Source: Mycolicibacterium moriokaense
Lineage (GTDB): Bacteria > Actinomycetota > Actinomycetes > Mycobacteriales > Mycobacteriaceae
Length of the DNA stretch: 64,000 bases
Direction: 5' to 3'
Assembly: GCF_003347205.1 (NCBI RefSeq)
Contig: NZ_QQBJ01000013.1
Span: 62,001 to 126,000, forward strand
The translations under genes were made by a program, and so were the position numbers. Of the stretch, positions 37,800 to 48,586 are shown piece by piece (the first letter of the stretch is position 1; each line of letters begins with the position of its first letter). The notes under the pieces were generated by a model, which did no database searches, was not told where the DNA came from, and saw nothing but the letters and a program-made list of their open reading frames with translations.

Positions 37800-38147
37800 C
37801 TAGACGGTGAAGCCCAATGCGCGCAACTGCTCGCGGCCGTCCTCGGTGATCTTGTCGGGGCCCCACGGCGGGTTCCACACCCAGTTGATCTTGATCTCGT
37901 TGACCAACCCGGCGCCGACCAGTGCGGTGCGGGACTGATCCTCGATCACGTCGGTGAGCGGACAGGCCGCCGACGTCAACGTCATGTCGACCACGGCCAC
38001 CTTTCCGGCCTCGCCGTTCTCGACATTCAGGCCGTAGACCAGGCCGAGGTCGACGACGTTGATGCCGAGTTCGGGGTCGACGACATCGCGCATCGCCTCC
38101 TCGAGGTCGGCGAGGAACTCCTCGTTAGGCACTGCGGTGTCGCTCAT
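37800..38147 (-). CDS. sufT: SufT-like DUF59 (MIP18) protein
   Basis: 115 residues, the same length as Rv1466. The DUF59 signature is seen in DVVDPELGINVVDLGLVYGL and in MTLTSAACPLTDVIEDQ with the conserved cysteine. SufT proteins assist Fe-S cluster maturation and transfer. Last gene of the suf operon, overlapping sufU by 23 bp; the ATG at 38147 gives the family length. Confidence 0.93.
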   Translation of the reverse strand: MSDTAVPNEEFLADLEEAMRDVVDPELGINVVDLGLVYGLNVENGEAGKVAVVDMTLTSAACPLTDVIEDQSRTALVGAGLVNEIKINWVWNPPWGPDKITEDGREQLRALGFTV

Positions 38148-38610
38148 CTGGCGTCTCCTCACTGGATACGTCTGAACTGGCTTGCGCGATTGCGTCTTTG
38201 AAGGCCATCCAGCCCAGCAGCGCACACTTGATCCGCGCCGGGTATTTGGCCACCCCGGCGAAGGCGATGCCGTCGCCGAGTACATCTTCATCACCTTCGA
38301 CGTTTCCGCGCGACGAAATCATCTCGTTGAACGCCGAGACGGTCTTCAGGGCATCGCCGACGTTCTGCCCGATCACGAGATCGGTGAGCACGGACGTCGC
38401 GGCCTGGCTGATGGAGCAGCCCTGCCCGTCGTAGGAGACGTCGACCACCTGCTCACCGTCGTCGGAGAGCGCCACCCGCAGCGTGACCTCGTCGCCGCAT
38501 GTCGGGTTGACGTGATGCACCTCGGCCCCGAAGGGATCGCGCAACCCGCGATGGTGCGGGTGCTTGTAGTGGTCCAGGATCACCTCCTGGTACATCTGCT
38601 CCATCCGCAC
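38125..38610 (-). CDS. sufU: SufU zinc-dependent sulfurtransferase / Fe-S assembly protein
   Basis: 161 residues. IscU-like fold with zinc ligands C38, D40 (NPTCGDE), C65 (GQGCSIS) and C129 (RIKCALLGW), plus the long insertion between the second and third ligands that separates SufU from IscU. Accepts persulfide sulfur from SufS. GTG start at 38610, 8 bp after the sufS stop; an ATG at 38604 is a near alternative. Counterpart of Rv1465. Confidence 0.94.
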   Translation of the reverse strand: MRMEQMYQEVILDHYKHPHHRGLRDPFGAEVHHVNPTCGDEVTLRVALSDDGEQVVDVSYDGQGCSISQAATSVLTDLVIGQNVGDALKTVSAFNEMISSRGNVEGDEDVLGDGIAFAGVAKYPARIKCALLGWMAFKDAIAQASSDVSSEETPDERHRSA

Positions 38611-38618
38611 GCGAGGCC

Positions 38619-40680
<2,062 letters not shown>

Positions 40681-40684
<4 letters not shown>

Positions 40685-41892
40685 TCGTTGGTGTCCTTGC
40701 TCTGTCCCTGAAGAACTTCAGTCAGTTCGAGTTCGTGTTCGATGGCCTCGGTCAACCGCTCGCGAACCGACGGCACGGTGATCTTGCCGATGATCTCGCC
40801 GAAGAAGCCGCGCACGATCAGCCGTCGTGCCTGGTCCTCGGGGATGCCGCGAGCCTGCAGGTAGAACAGCTGCTCGTCGTCGAATCGCCCTGTCGCGCTT
40901 GCGTGTCCGGCACCGGCGATCTCGCCGGTCTCGATCTCCAGATTGGGTACCGAGTCGGCGCGGGCGCCGTCGGTCAGCACCAGGTTGCGGTTGGTCTCGA
41001 AGGTGTCGGTGCCGGTCGCCTCCGCGCGGATCAGCACATCGCCGATCCACACGGTGTGGGTGTCGGGCCGCGACGACTCGGGAATCCCCTGCAGCGCGCC
41101 CTTGTACGTCACATGCGACCGGCAGTTCGGTTGCGCATGATCGACGAGCAGCCGGGATTCGAAGTGCTGTCCGTCGTCGGCGAAGTACAGGCCGAGCAGT
41201 TCGGCGTCACCGCCCGGCCCGCTGTAGCGGACCCGGCCGGTCAGCCGCACCACGTCACCGCCGAGCGTGACCGCGGCGTGCCGGAACACGGCGTCCTTGC
41301 CGAGCGTCGCGTGGTGCATGCTGACGTTGACTACGTCGTCGTCCCAGTCGGCGATCGACACCACCTTCAGCGTCGCGGCGTCGCCGACGACGAATTCGAT
41401 GTTGTCGGCGTAGGTTCCGCCGCCGCGCTGGTCGATGACCACCACCGCGTCGCCGAGTTCTTCGACGCGCACCTGCAGGTGCCCGTAGGCCGTCTCGCCC
41501 TCGCCCGGCCCGGTGACGCCGATCTCGATCGGCTGTTCGCACGCAGCACCCTTGGCGACGGTGACGATCGTGGCGCTGTCGAACGACGAATACGCCTGCG
41601 CGGCAACTCGGTCGGCGGGCGCGCCGGCCTGCCCGAGCCGCTCGTCGGCGCGGAGCACCGTCTCGACCGTGACGCCGGCGCATTCCGACACTTCGATGCG
41701 GCCGGCGCCGGTCGCGGGGGCGGACCCGTCGTGTAGCCCGCGCAGCCGCTTCAACGGCGTGAAGCGCCACAGTTCGTCGCGACCGCCGGGCACCTCGAAG
41801 GCATCGACGTCGAAGGAGGTGAAGATCTCACCCTTGTTCAACGCCGAACCTGCGGGAGTCCCTTCTGTCGCAGCACTGAGATCTTGACTCAC
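40681..41892 (-). CDS. sufD: Fe-S assembly scaffold subunit SufD
   Basis: 403 residues with the beta-helix core typical of SufB/SufD (long run of alternating hydrophobic strands) and a conserved C-terminal helical region (QLFYLQARGIPEDQARRLIVRGFFGEI). Forms SufBC2D with SufB and SufC. The GTG at 41892 shares one base with the sufB TAG (TAGTG). The frame is open further upstream but only inside sufB. Rv1462 (397 aa) is the counterpart. Confidence 0.95.
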
Positions 41893-43319
41893 TAGCCGAC
41901 CGCGCCTTCCATCTGCAGCTCGATCAGCCGGTTGAGCTCCAGCGCGTACTCCATCGGCAGTTCCTTGGCGATCGGCTCGACGAAGCCGCGCACCACCATC
42001 GCCATCGCCTCGTCCTCGGTGAGGCCGCGGCTCATCAGATAGAACAGCTGATCCTCGCTGACCTTGGAGACGGTGGCCTCGTGGCCCATGGTGACGTCGT
42101 CCTCGCGGATGTCGACGTAAGGGTAGGTGTCGCTGCGGCTGACGGTATCGACAAGCAGCGCATCGCATTTCACGCTGGAGCGCGAGCCGTGGGCGCCCTT
42201 GTTCACCTGGACGAGGCCGCGATAGGACGCGCGTCCGCCGCCGCGGGCCACCGACTTGGACACGATGTTGCTCGAGGTGTTGGGCGCCAGGTGCAGCATC
42301 TTGGCACCGGTGTCCTGGTGTTGGCCCTCACCGGCGAAGGCGACCGACAGCACCTCACCCTTGGCGTGCTCGCCCGTCATCCAGACGGCGGGGTACTTCA
42401 TGGTGACCTTCGACCCGATGTTGCCGTCGACCCACTCCATGGTGGCGCCTGCCTCTGCGCGGGCCCGCTTGGTGACCAGGTTGTAGACGTTGTTCGACCA
42501 GTTCTGGATGGTCGTGTACCGACAACGGCCACCGGGCTTCACGATGATCTCGACCACCGCGGAGTGCAGCGAGTCGCTCTTGTAGATCGGCGCGGTGCAG
42601 CCCTCGACGTAGTGCACGTAGGCGCCCTCGTCGACGATGATCAGCGTCCTCTCGAACTGGCCCATGTTCTCGGTGTTGATCCGGAAGTAGGCCTGCAGCG
42701 GGATGTCGACGTGCACGCCCGGCGGCACGTAGATGAACGAACCACCCGACCACACCGCGGTGTTGAGCGCGGAGAACTTGTTGTCGCCGGCGGGGATCAC
42801 CGTGCCGAAGTACTGCTTGAAGATCTCCGGATGCTCACGCAGGCCGGAGTCGGTGTCGAGGAAGATGACGCCCTGGCTCTCCAGGTCCTCGCGGATCTGG
42901 TGGTAGACGACCTCCGACTCGTACTGTGCGGCGACACCGGCGACCAGGCGCTGCTTCTCCGCCTCGGGGATGCCGAGCCTGTCGTAGGTGTTGCGGATGT
43001 CCTCGGGCAGGTCCTCCCACGAGGCGGCCTGCTTCTCCGTCGAGCGCACGAAGTACTTGATGTTGTCGAAGTCGATGCCCTCGAGATTGGAACCCCAGTG
43101 CGGCATCGGCTTCTTGCCGAAGGTGCGAAGCGCCCTCAGCCGGTTCTCCAGCATCCACTCCGGCTCGTTCTTCTTGGCGGAGATGTCGCGCACCACCGCT
43201 TCGGACAGGCCGCGCTGCGCGCTGGCGCCCGCCGCGTCGGAATCTGCCCAGCCATAGCCATAGCGACCCAGCGACTCAATGGTCTCGTCCTGGGTCAAGA
43301 CTTCGGGCGTGGTCGTCAT
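41892..43319 (-). CDS. sufB: Fe-S assembly scaffold subunit SufB, without intein
   Basis: 475 residues. N-terminal [12 protein letters not shown], the central scaffold beta-helix, and the C-terminal [26 protein letters not shown]. The block [15 protein letters not shown] is continuous: this is where the M. tuberculosis protein (Rv1461, 846 aa) is interrupted by an intein, here absent. Contains the conserved cysteine just after VEG. The ATG at 43319 overlaps the sufR stop (ATGA). Confidence 0.97.
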   Translation of the reverse strand: MTTTPEVLTQDETIESLGRYGYGWADSDAAGASAQRGLSEAVVRDISAKKNEPEWMLENRLRALRTFGKKPMPHWGSNLEGIDFDNIKYFVRSTEKQAASWEDLPEDIRNTYDRLGIPEAEKQRLVAGVAAQYESEVVYHQIREDLESQGVIFLDTDSGLREHPEIFKQYFGTVIPAGDNKFSALNTAVWSGGSFIYVPPGVHVDIPLQAYFRINTENMGQFERTLIIVDEGAYVHYVEGCTAPIYKSDSLHSAVVEIIVKPGGRCRYTTIQNWSNNVYNLVTKRARAEAGATMEWVDGNIGSKVTMKYPAVWMTGEHAKGEVLSVAFAGEGQHQDTGAKMLHLAPNTSSNIVSKSVARGGGRASYRGLVQVNKGAHGSRSSVKCDALLVDTVSRSDTYPYVDIREDDVTMGHEATVSKVSEDQLFYLMSRGLTEDEAMAMVVRGFVEPIAKELPMEYALELNRLIELQMEGAVG

Positions 43320-44041
43320 GTCGACGCTCCTTGCGTGCTCGTGGTGGCTTCGGCGCGATGGGCTGTGCGCCGACGGGCTGGTTGCTGGTCCTGGATGAGT
43401 GGCACGTGGGTGGTGCAGGCGCAGTCGCCGTTGACGATCGTGGCCAGCCGCTGCACATGCGTACCCAGTACCTCGGCGAACGCTTCCCGTTCGGCCTCGC
43501 ACAACTCCGGGAACTCCTCGGCGGCGTGCGACACCGGACAGTGATGCTGACAGAGCTCGATGCCGTGGATGGGTCCGCTCACCTGGGTGGCGGTGGCGGC
43601 GTACCCAGCCTCGGTCAATGCTCCTGCCACACGATCGACAGTGGATTCAACGTCAGGAGTTCCCTCGGTTACTCCCGACAGGATGCCGTCGATGCGACGA
43701 CGCGCGAACGTGCGAACGGCGTCGTCGCCGCCGATCTCGCGAAGCTGGCGCATGGCCGCGACCGCCAGGTCGTCGTAGGCGTGGCCCATCTTGGCCCGCC
43801 CCGCGGCGGTCAGCCGATAGCGGCGGGCGGGCCTGCCGCGACCGTTGTGCTGCCAGGCGGCCGCGGCACTGGACTGCGCTTCGCCCGCGTCGAGCAGCGC
43901 GTCTAGATGCCTGCGTACGCCTGCGGCGGAGATGCCCAGTTGCTCGCCGATCTCGCCTGCGGTGATGGGTCCGGATTCCAGCAGGAGCTGCACGATCGCG
44001 CCACGGGTGTGGCGATCGCTGGACTCCGGACTGAATTTCAC
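43316..44041 (-). CDS. sufR: SufR-type Fe-S repressor of the suf operon
   Basis: 241 residues. N-terminal winged helix ([43 protein letters not shown]), then a C-terminal cysteine-rich domain with C164, C168, C181, C207 and C209 ([24 protein letters not shown]) that would bind a cluster. Heads the operon and is expected to repress it when it carries a cluster. Start: the GTG at 44041 is chosen, though an ATG at 44107 in the same frame is possible. A TCACAA-N5-TTGTGA palindrome covers the GTG. Counterpart of Rv1460. Confidence 0.88.
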   Translation of the reverse strand: MKFSPESSDRHTRGAIVQLLLESGPITAGEIGEQLGISAAGVRRHLDALLDAGEAQSSAAAAWQHNGRGRPARRYRLTAAGRAKMGHAYDDLAVAAMRQLREIGGDDAVRTFARRRIDGILSGVTEGTPDVESTVDRVAGALTEAGYAATATQVSGPIHGIELCQHHCPVSHAAEEFPELCEAEREAFAEVLGTHVQRLATIVNGDCACTTHVPLIQDQQPARRRTAHRAEATTSTQGAST

Positions 44042-44054
44042 AACACTATTGTGA
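44038..44054. promoter_or_regulatory. Palindrome over the sufR start, candidate SufR operator
   Basis: TCACAA-CACTA-TTGTGA, perfect 6-bp arms, at the sufR start codon. Position suggests autoregulation of the suf operon by SufR. Confidence 0.5.
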
Positions 44055-44129
44055 CGGAATTCCGAAACTCGGTAAAGCAAGGTCACCCTTATGTGGCCCA
44101 TGTCCAACTGCCGCGGCCGCCGAGCGGCC

Positions 44130-44135
44130 TACGAT
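44130..44135 (+). promoter_or_regulatory. -10 box of the zinc-free MDR oxidoreductase gene
   Basis: TACGAT with 6 nt to the GTG at 44142; supports this start over the ATG at 44091. Confidence 0.55.
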
Positions 44136-44141
44136 CGCCAG

Positions 44142-45149
44142 GTGAGCGAGCAGAACCGCCGAATAGTCCTGGCCCAGCGTCCGACCGGTCTGGTGGACGA
44201 GAATACAACCCGGCTGGAGACCGAATCCGTGCCGGACCTCAAGGACGGCGAGGCGCTGGTCCGAGTGCGCTACCTGTCGATCGACCCGACGATCCGCACC
44301 TGGATGGACGATGTGCCCAGCTACCTGCCGCCGATCCAGATCGGCGAGGTCGTCCGAAGCGGCGGCGTCGGCGAGGTCGTCGAGAGCCACAGCGACGCGT
44401 ACCGCACGGGCCAGTTGCTGTTCGGCATGACCGGCTGGCAGGAGTTCGTCATCGCCGGTTCCGGTGAGCGGTCGATGCAGGTGCTGCCCGAGGGGGTGCC
44501 GCCCGGAGTGGCGATCGGCATTCTCGGCGTCACCGGCATGACCGCTTATTTCGGCCTGATCGAGGTCGGGCAGGTCAAGGACGGCGACGTGGTCGTCATC
44601 TCCGGCGCGGCGGGCGCCACCGGCTCGGCGGCAGGCCAGATCGCGAAGATCAAGGGCGCCAAGAAGGTCGTCGGGATCGCCGGCGGCCCCGAGAAGTGCG
44701 CATACATCGTCGACGAACTCGGCTTCGACGAGGCGATCGACTATAAGAACGAGAACGTGGCGGCACGCCTGCACCAAGCCTGCCCGGACGGCATCGACCT
44801 CTACTTCGACAACGTCGGCGGGTCGATCCTCAACGACTGCCTGGCGAATCTGGCGATGCGCGGGCGCGTCGTGCTGTGCGGCGCGATCTCGACGTACAAC
44901 AGCGACGGACCCCCGCCGGGTCCGAGCAACTACCTCAACCTGCTGGTTCGCCGCGGGCGCATGGAGGGCTTCATCATCCTCGACTACCTCGACCGTTTCC
45001 CGGCCGCGCAGTTGGAGGTCGCGGGGTGGATCGCCGAAGGCAAGATCAAGTCGTCCGAGCACGTCGTCGAGGGCCTCGAGAAAGCGCCTGAGGCGCTGAA
45101 CCTGTTGTTCAGCGGCGGCAACACCGGCAAGGTGATCGTCGCGCTTTGA
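44142..45149 (+). CDS. NADPH-dependent oxidoreductase, PTGR/CurA-type MDR family
   Basis: 335 residues of the zinc-free medium-chain reductase family: YLSIDPTIRTWMDDVPSYLPPIQIGEVVR is the hallmark of the leukotriene B4 12-hydroxydehydrogenase/curcumin reductase group, followed by the nucleotide motif GAAGATGSAAGQIAK (about 152-166) and CGAISTYN. Reduces activated double bonds of enones with NADPH. Start: the GTG at 44142 has a TACGAT -10 box 6 nt before it. Divergent from the suf operon by 100 bp and followed by mptB. Not part of the M. tuberculosis order as I recall it, so possibly an addition. Confidence 0.88.
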   Translation: MSEQNRRIVLAQRPTGLVDENTTRLETESVPDLKDGEALVRVRYLSIDPTIRTWMDDVPSYLPPIQIGEVVRSGGVGEVVESHSDAYRTGQLLFGMTGWQEFVIAGSGERSMQVLPEGVPPGVAIGILGVTGMTAYFGLIEVGQVKDGDVVVISGAAGATGSAAGQIAKIKGAKKVVGIAGGPEKCAYIVDELGFDEAIDYKNENVAARLHQACPDGIDLYFDNVGGSILNDCLANLAMRGRVVLCGAISTYNSDGPPPGPSNYLNLLVRRGRMEGFIILDYLDRFPAAQLEVAGWIAEGKIKSSEHVVEGLEKAPEALNLLFSGGNTGKVIVAL

Positions 45150-45153
45150 CGAC

Positions 45154-45159
45154 TACGCT
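45154..45159 (+). promoter_or_regulatory. -10 box of mptB
   Basis: TACGCT with 6 nt to the ATG at 45166. Lies just after the stop of the previous gene (45149), so mptB has its own leaderless promoter. Confidence 0.55.
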
Positions 45160-45165
45160 GCAGTG

Positions 45166-46887
45166 ATGGCTGCGCGCCGATGGTCTCTGTCCACCTCGAT
45201 AGCGGGTTGGCACGGCGACGAACGGACCGTCGGATCGCCGCTCAACGACGCCGAACTGATCGCGTTGCGCCGCACCCGGTTGTTCGGGGCGACCGGGACC
45301 GTGCTGATGGCGATCGGGGCGCTGGGCGTCGGCGCCCGACCGGTGGTGCAGGATCCGACGTTCGGCGTTCGGCTGCTCAACCTGCCATCGCGCATCCAGA
45401 CCGTCTCGCTGACCATGACGACCACCGGCGCGGTGATGATGGCGCTGGCCTGGTTGATGCTCGGCCGATTCGCGCTGGGCGAGCGCCGGATGACCCGCAG
45501 CCAACTCGACCGCACCCTGGCGCTGTGGGTGCTTCCCCTGCTGATCGCGCCGCCGATGTACAGCAGGGACGTCTACTCCTACCTGGCGCAGAGCGAGATC
45601 GCGATCAACGGCCTCGATCCCTACAAGGTCGGGCCCGCAACGGGATTGGGCCTCGATCACGTCTTCACGCTGTCGGTGCCGACGATGTGGCGCGAGACAC
45701 CGGCGCCCTACGGTCCGCTGTTCCTGTGGCTGGGCAAGGGCATATCGGCGGTGACCGGGGAGAACATCGTCTTCGCCGTGCTGTTTCACCGACTGGTCGT
45801 CCTGCTCGGCGTCGGCCTGATCGTGTGGGCAGTCCCGCGACTGGCGCGTCGTTGCGGCGTCGCCGAGGTCAGCGCGCTGTGGCTGGGCGCGGCCAATCCG
45901 CTGCTGATCATGCATTTGGTCGCGGGCATCCACAACGAGGCCCTGATGCTGGGCCTGATGCTCGCCGGCACCGAGTTCGCCCTGCGCGGGATCTACGCCG
46001 ACACGCCCCTGCTGCCGAAACCGTTGGCGTGGCCGCGGTCTCGCGAGAGTTGGGCGCGATGGCGGCCGATGATCATGCTGATCCTCGGCGTCGTGCTGAT
46101 CACGCTGTCCTCGCAGGTGAAGTTGCCGGGGCTGCTGGCGGTGGGTTTTGTGGCGATGGCCCTCGCGTGCCGCTGGGGCGGCACCGTCAAGGCCTTCCTC
46201 ATCGCGGGTGGATCCCTGACGGCCGTTTCGGTTGCCGTGATGGTGGTGATCGGCTGGGCCAGCGGCCTGGGCTTCGGCTGGCTCTTCACACTCGGCACTG
46301 CCAACGTCGTGCGCAGTTGGATGTCGCTTCCGACGCTGCTGGCGCTGGGCACCGGCCAGGTCGGCATCCTGCTCGGGCTGGGCGATCACACCACCGCGGT
46401 GCTCGGGCTCACCCGTGGCATCGGCGTCATCATCATCGCGATCCTGGTGACATGGCTTCTGCTCTCGGTCCTTCGCGGCAGCCTGCATCCCGTCGGCGGC
46501 CTGGGCGTCGCGCTCGGCGTGACCGTGCTGCTGTTCCCCGTCGTGCAACCGTGGTACGTGCTGTGGGCCGTCATCCCGCTGGCTGCGTGGGCGACCCGGC
46601 GCTCGTTCCGCACCACCGCGATCGTGGTCACGCTGGTGGTCGGGATCTTCGGCCCGACCGCCAACGGCGACCGTTTCACCGTCTTCCAGATCCTGCTGGC
46701 GACCGCGGCCAGCACCCTGATCGTGGCGATGCTCATCGCGATCACCTACTCCCGGCTGCCGTGGCGGAAGTTGCGGGATCCCGACCCGCAGCATGACACC
46801 ACGCCCGGTCCACCGCCCGCACCCGTCGAGGCGGCGCCACCGCGTCCGGAGGCTGCCAGGGCCGACGCCTACGCTGAATCCCCGTGA
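45166..46887 (+). CDS. mptB: Alpha-(1->6)-mannopyranosyltransferase MptB-like
   Basis: 573-residue polytopic GT-C glycosyltransferase with about 12 or more transmembrane segments. The GT-C signature acidic residue lies in the first outer loop, MYSRDVYSYLAQSEIAI. It uses polyprenyl-phosphate mannose to extend the mannan core of lipomannan and lipoarabinomannan. The C-terminal tail is Pro/Ala-rich (TTPGPPPAPVEAAPP). Rv1459c is the counterpart. ATG at 45166 chosen from the TACGCT -10 box six bases upstream. Overlaps the following ABC ATPase by 4 bp (GTGA). Confidence 0.9.
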   Translation: MAARRWSLSTSIAGWHGDERTVGSPLNDAELIALRRTRLFGATGTVLMAIGALGVGARPVVQDPTFGVRLLNLPSRIQTVSLTMTTTGAVMMALAWLMLGRFALGERRMTRSQLDRTLALWVLPLLIAPPMYSRDVYSYLAQSEIAINGLDPYKVGPATGLGLDHVFTLSVPTMWRETPAPYGPLFLWLGKGISAVTGENIVFAVLFHRLVVLLGVGLIVWAVPRLARRCGVAEVSALWLGAANPLLIMHLVAGIHNEALMLGLMLAGTEFALRGIYADTPLLPKPLAWPRSRESWARWRPMIMLILGVVLITLSSQVKLPGLLAVGFVAMALACRWGGTVKAFLIAGGSLTAVSVAVMVVIGWASGLGFGWLFTLGTANVVRSWMSLPTLLALGTGQVGILLGLGDHTTAVLGLTRGIGVIIIAILVTWLLLSVLRGSLHPVGGLGVALGVTVLLFPVVQPWYVLWAVIPLAAWATRRSFRTTAIVVTLVVGIFGPTANGDRFTVFQILLATAASTLIVAMLIAITYSRLPWRKLRDPDPQHDTTPGPPPAPVEAAPPRPEAARADAYAESP

Positions 46888-47819
46888 CCCCCGCAACCAC
46901 CAGCGCCCCGGTGCGTCTGCGCGGGGTGTGCAAACGGTACGGGTCGACGACGGCGGTCTCCGATCTCGATCTCGACGTGCACGCCGCCGAAGTGCTGGCG
47001 CTGCTGGGCCCCAACGGCGCCGGGAAGACGACGACGGTCGAGATGTGCGAGGGCTTCATCAGGCCGGACGCCGGAAGCATCGAGATCCTCGGCCTGAACC
47101 CGATCACCGACAACGAAAAGGTGCGGGCACGCATCGGGGTGATGCTGCAGGGCGGCGGCGCCTACCCCGCGGCGCAGGCCGGCGAGATGCTCGATCTCGT
47201 CGCGGCCTACAGCGCCAACCCGCTCGACCCGAAGTGGCTGATGGAGACGCTCGGTCTGACCGAGGCGGCCAAGACGACGTATCGCCGGCTCTCCGGCGGA
47301 CAGCAGCAGCGGCTGGCATTGGCGTGCGCGGTGGTCGGCCGCCCGGAGTTGGTGTTCCTCGACGAGCCGACGGCGGGCATGGACGCCCACGCGCGAATCG
47401 TGGTGTGGGAGCTCATCGATGCGTTGCGCAAAGACGGGGTGACGGTGGTGTTGACCACCCACCAGCTGACCGAGGCCGAGGAGCTGGCCGACCGGCTGGT
47501 GATCATCGACCACGGAGTCGCGGTGGCCAGCGGCACACCGGCCGAACTGATGCACAGCGGCGCGGAGAACCAGTTGCGGTTCAAGGCCCCGCGAATGCTG
47601 GACCTGTCGCTGCTGATCTCGGCGCTGCCCGAGAGCTACAAGGCCACCGAGACCTCGCCGGGCGAATACCTGGTGGAGGGACACATCGACCCGCAGGTAC
47701 TGGCGACGGTGACGGCGTGGTGCGCCCGCCTGGACGTGCTCGCGACCGACATGCGGGTGGAGCAGCGCAGCCTGGAGGACGTCTTCCTCGATCTGACCGG
47801 CCGGGAGCTGCGGTCGTGA
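46884..47819 (+). CDS. ABC transporter ATP-binding protein (ABC-2 export type)
   Basis: 311 residues. Walker A GPNGAGKT at 42-49, signature LSGGQQQR, Walker B LVFLDEPTAGMD, H-loop LTTHQLTEAEELADR. A C-terminal extension of about 90 residues is typical of drug or lipid exporter ATPases of this family. Works with the permease encoded next (GTGA overlap). Counterpart of Rv1458c, beside mptB, so an envelope-glycolipid or unknown substrate is conceivable; no direct evidence. Confidence 0.92.
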   Translation: MTPATTSAPVRLRGVCKRYGSTTAVSDLDLDVHAAEVLALLGPNGAGKTTTVEMCEGFIRPDAGSIEILGLNPITDNEKVRARIGVMLQGGGAYPAAQAGEMLDLVAAYSANPLDPKWLMETLGLTEAAKTTYRRLSGGQQQRLALACAVVGRPELVFLDEPTAGMDAHARIVVWELIDALRKDGVTVVLTTHQLTEAEELADRLVIIDHGVAVASGTPAELMHSGAENQLRFKAPRMLDLSLLISALPESYKATETSPGEYLVEGHIDPQVLATVTAWCARLDVLATDMRVEQRSLEDVFLDLTGRELRS

Positions 47820-48586
47820 ATCGTTTCGCCCCGAAGACATTCGCGCCGGATCCGCGGCCGGCGGCGGTGCCGAAGATGCTGGCGGCGCAGTTCGCGCTCG
47901 AATTGAAGCTGCTGTTGCGCAACGGCGAACAACTGTTGCTCACCCTGTTCATCCCGATCACGCTGCTGATCGGGCTGACCCTGCTGCCGTTCGGATCGTT
48001 CGGGCCGAACCGGGCGGCGACGTTCGTGCCCGCGATCATGTCGCTGGCGGTGATCTCGACGGCGTTCACCGGGCAGGCCATCGCCGTCGCGTTCGACAGG
48101 CGTTACGGCGCACTCAAACGCATCGGCGCCACCGCGCTGCCGGTGTGGGGCATCATCGCGGGCAAGTCGCTCGCCGTGGTGACCGTGGTGTTCCTGCAGT
48201 CGATCATCCTGGGCGGCATCGGTTTTGCGCTCGGATGGCGGCCGAACATCGTCGGCTTGATGCTCGGCGCGGTCATCATCGCGCTCGGCACCGCGGGCTT
48301 CGCGGCGATGGGGCTGTTGCTCGGCGGCACCCTTCGCGCCGAGATCGTGCTGGCCGTTGCCAACCTGCTCTGGTTCGTCTTCGCCGGGCTGGGTGCGCTC
48401 ACCCTTGAAGGTCAGGCCGTCCCGGAGGGAGTTCGGTGGGCCGCCCGGCTGACGCCGTCGGGTGCGCTGACCGAGGCGCTGACCCAGGCGATGTCGCTGT
48501 CGGTCGACTGGTTCGGCATCGCGGTGCTCGCCGTGTGGGGTGCGGTCTCAGCGCTATGCGCTCTGCGCTGGTTCCGCTTCACCTGA
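47816..48586 (+). CDS. ABC-2 type transporter permease
   Basis: 256 residues, six hydrophobic segments: LLLTLFIPITLLIGLTLLPFG, FVPAIMSLAVISTAFTGQAIAVAF, LAVVTVVFLQSIILGGIGFALG, IVGLMLGAVIIALGTAGFAAMGLLLGG, IVLAVANLLWFVFAGLGAL and the last near IAVLAVWGAVSALCAL. Typical ABC-2 exporter subunit. The GTG at 47816 overlaps the stop of the ATPase gene. Its 3' end overlaps the aminotransferase gene by 33 bp in convergent orientation. Counterpart of Rv1457c. Confidence 0.92.
   Translation: MNRFAPKTFAPDPRPAAVPKMLAAQFALELKLLLRNGEQLLLTLFIPITLLIGLTLLPFGSFGPNRAATFVPAIMSLAVISTAFTGQAIAVAFDRRYGALKRIGATALPVWGIIAGKSLAVVTVVFLQSIILGGIGFALGWRPNIVGLMLGAVIIALGTAGFAAMGLLLGGTLRAEIVLAVANLLWFVFAGLGALTLEGQAVPEGVRWAARLTPSGALTEALTQAMSLSVDWFGIAVLAVWGAVSALCALRWFRFT

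Noticed and set aside
45109-46896. 595-codon minus-strand open frame opposite mptB
   Set aside because: Antisense shadow of a clear membrane glycosyltransferase; low-complexity Gln/His/Arg composition.
46793-48586. Single large gene spanning the ABC ATPase and permease
   Set aside because: The first part is a shifted reading of the ATPase gene; the permease starts at 47816 in a GTGA overlap.
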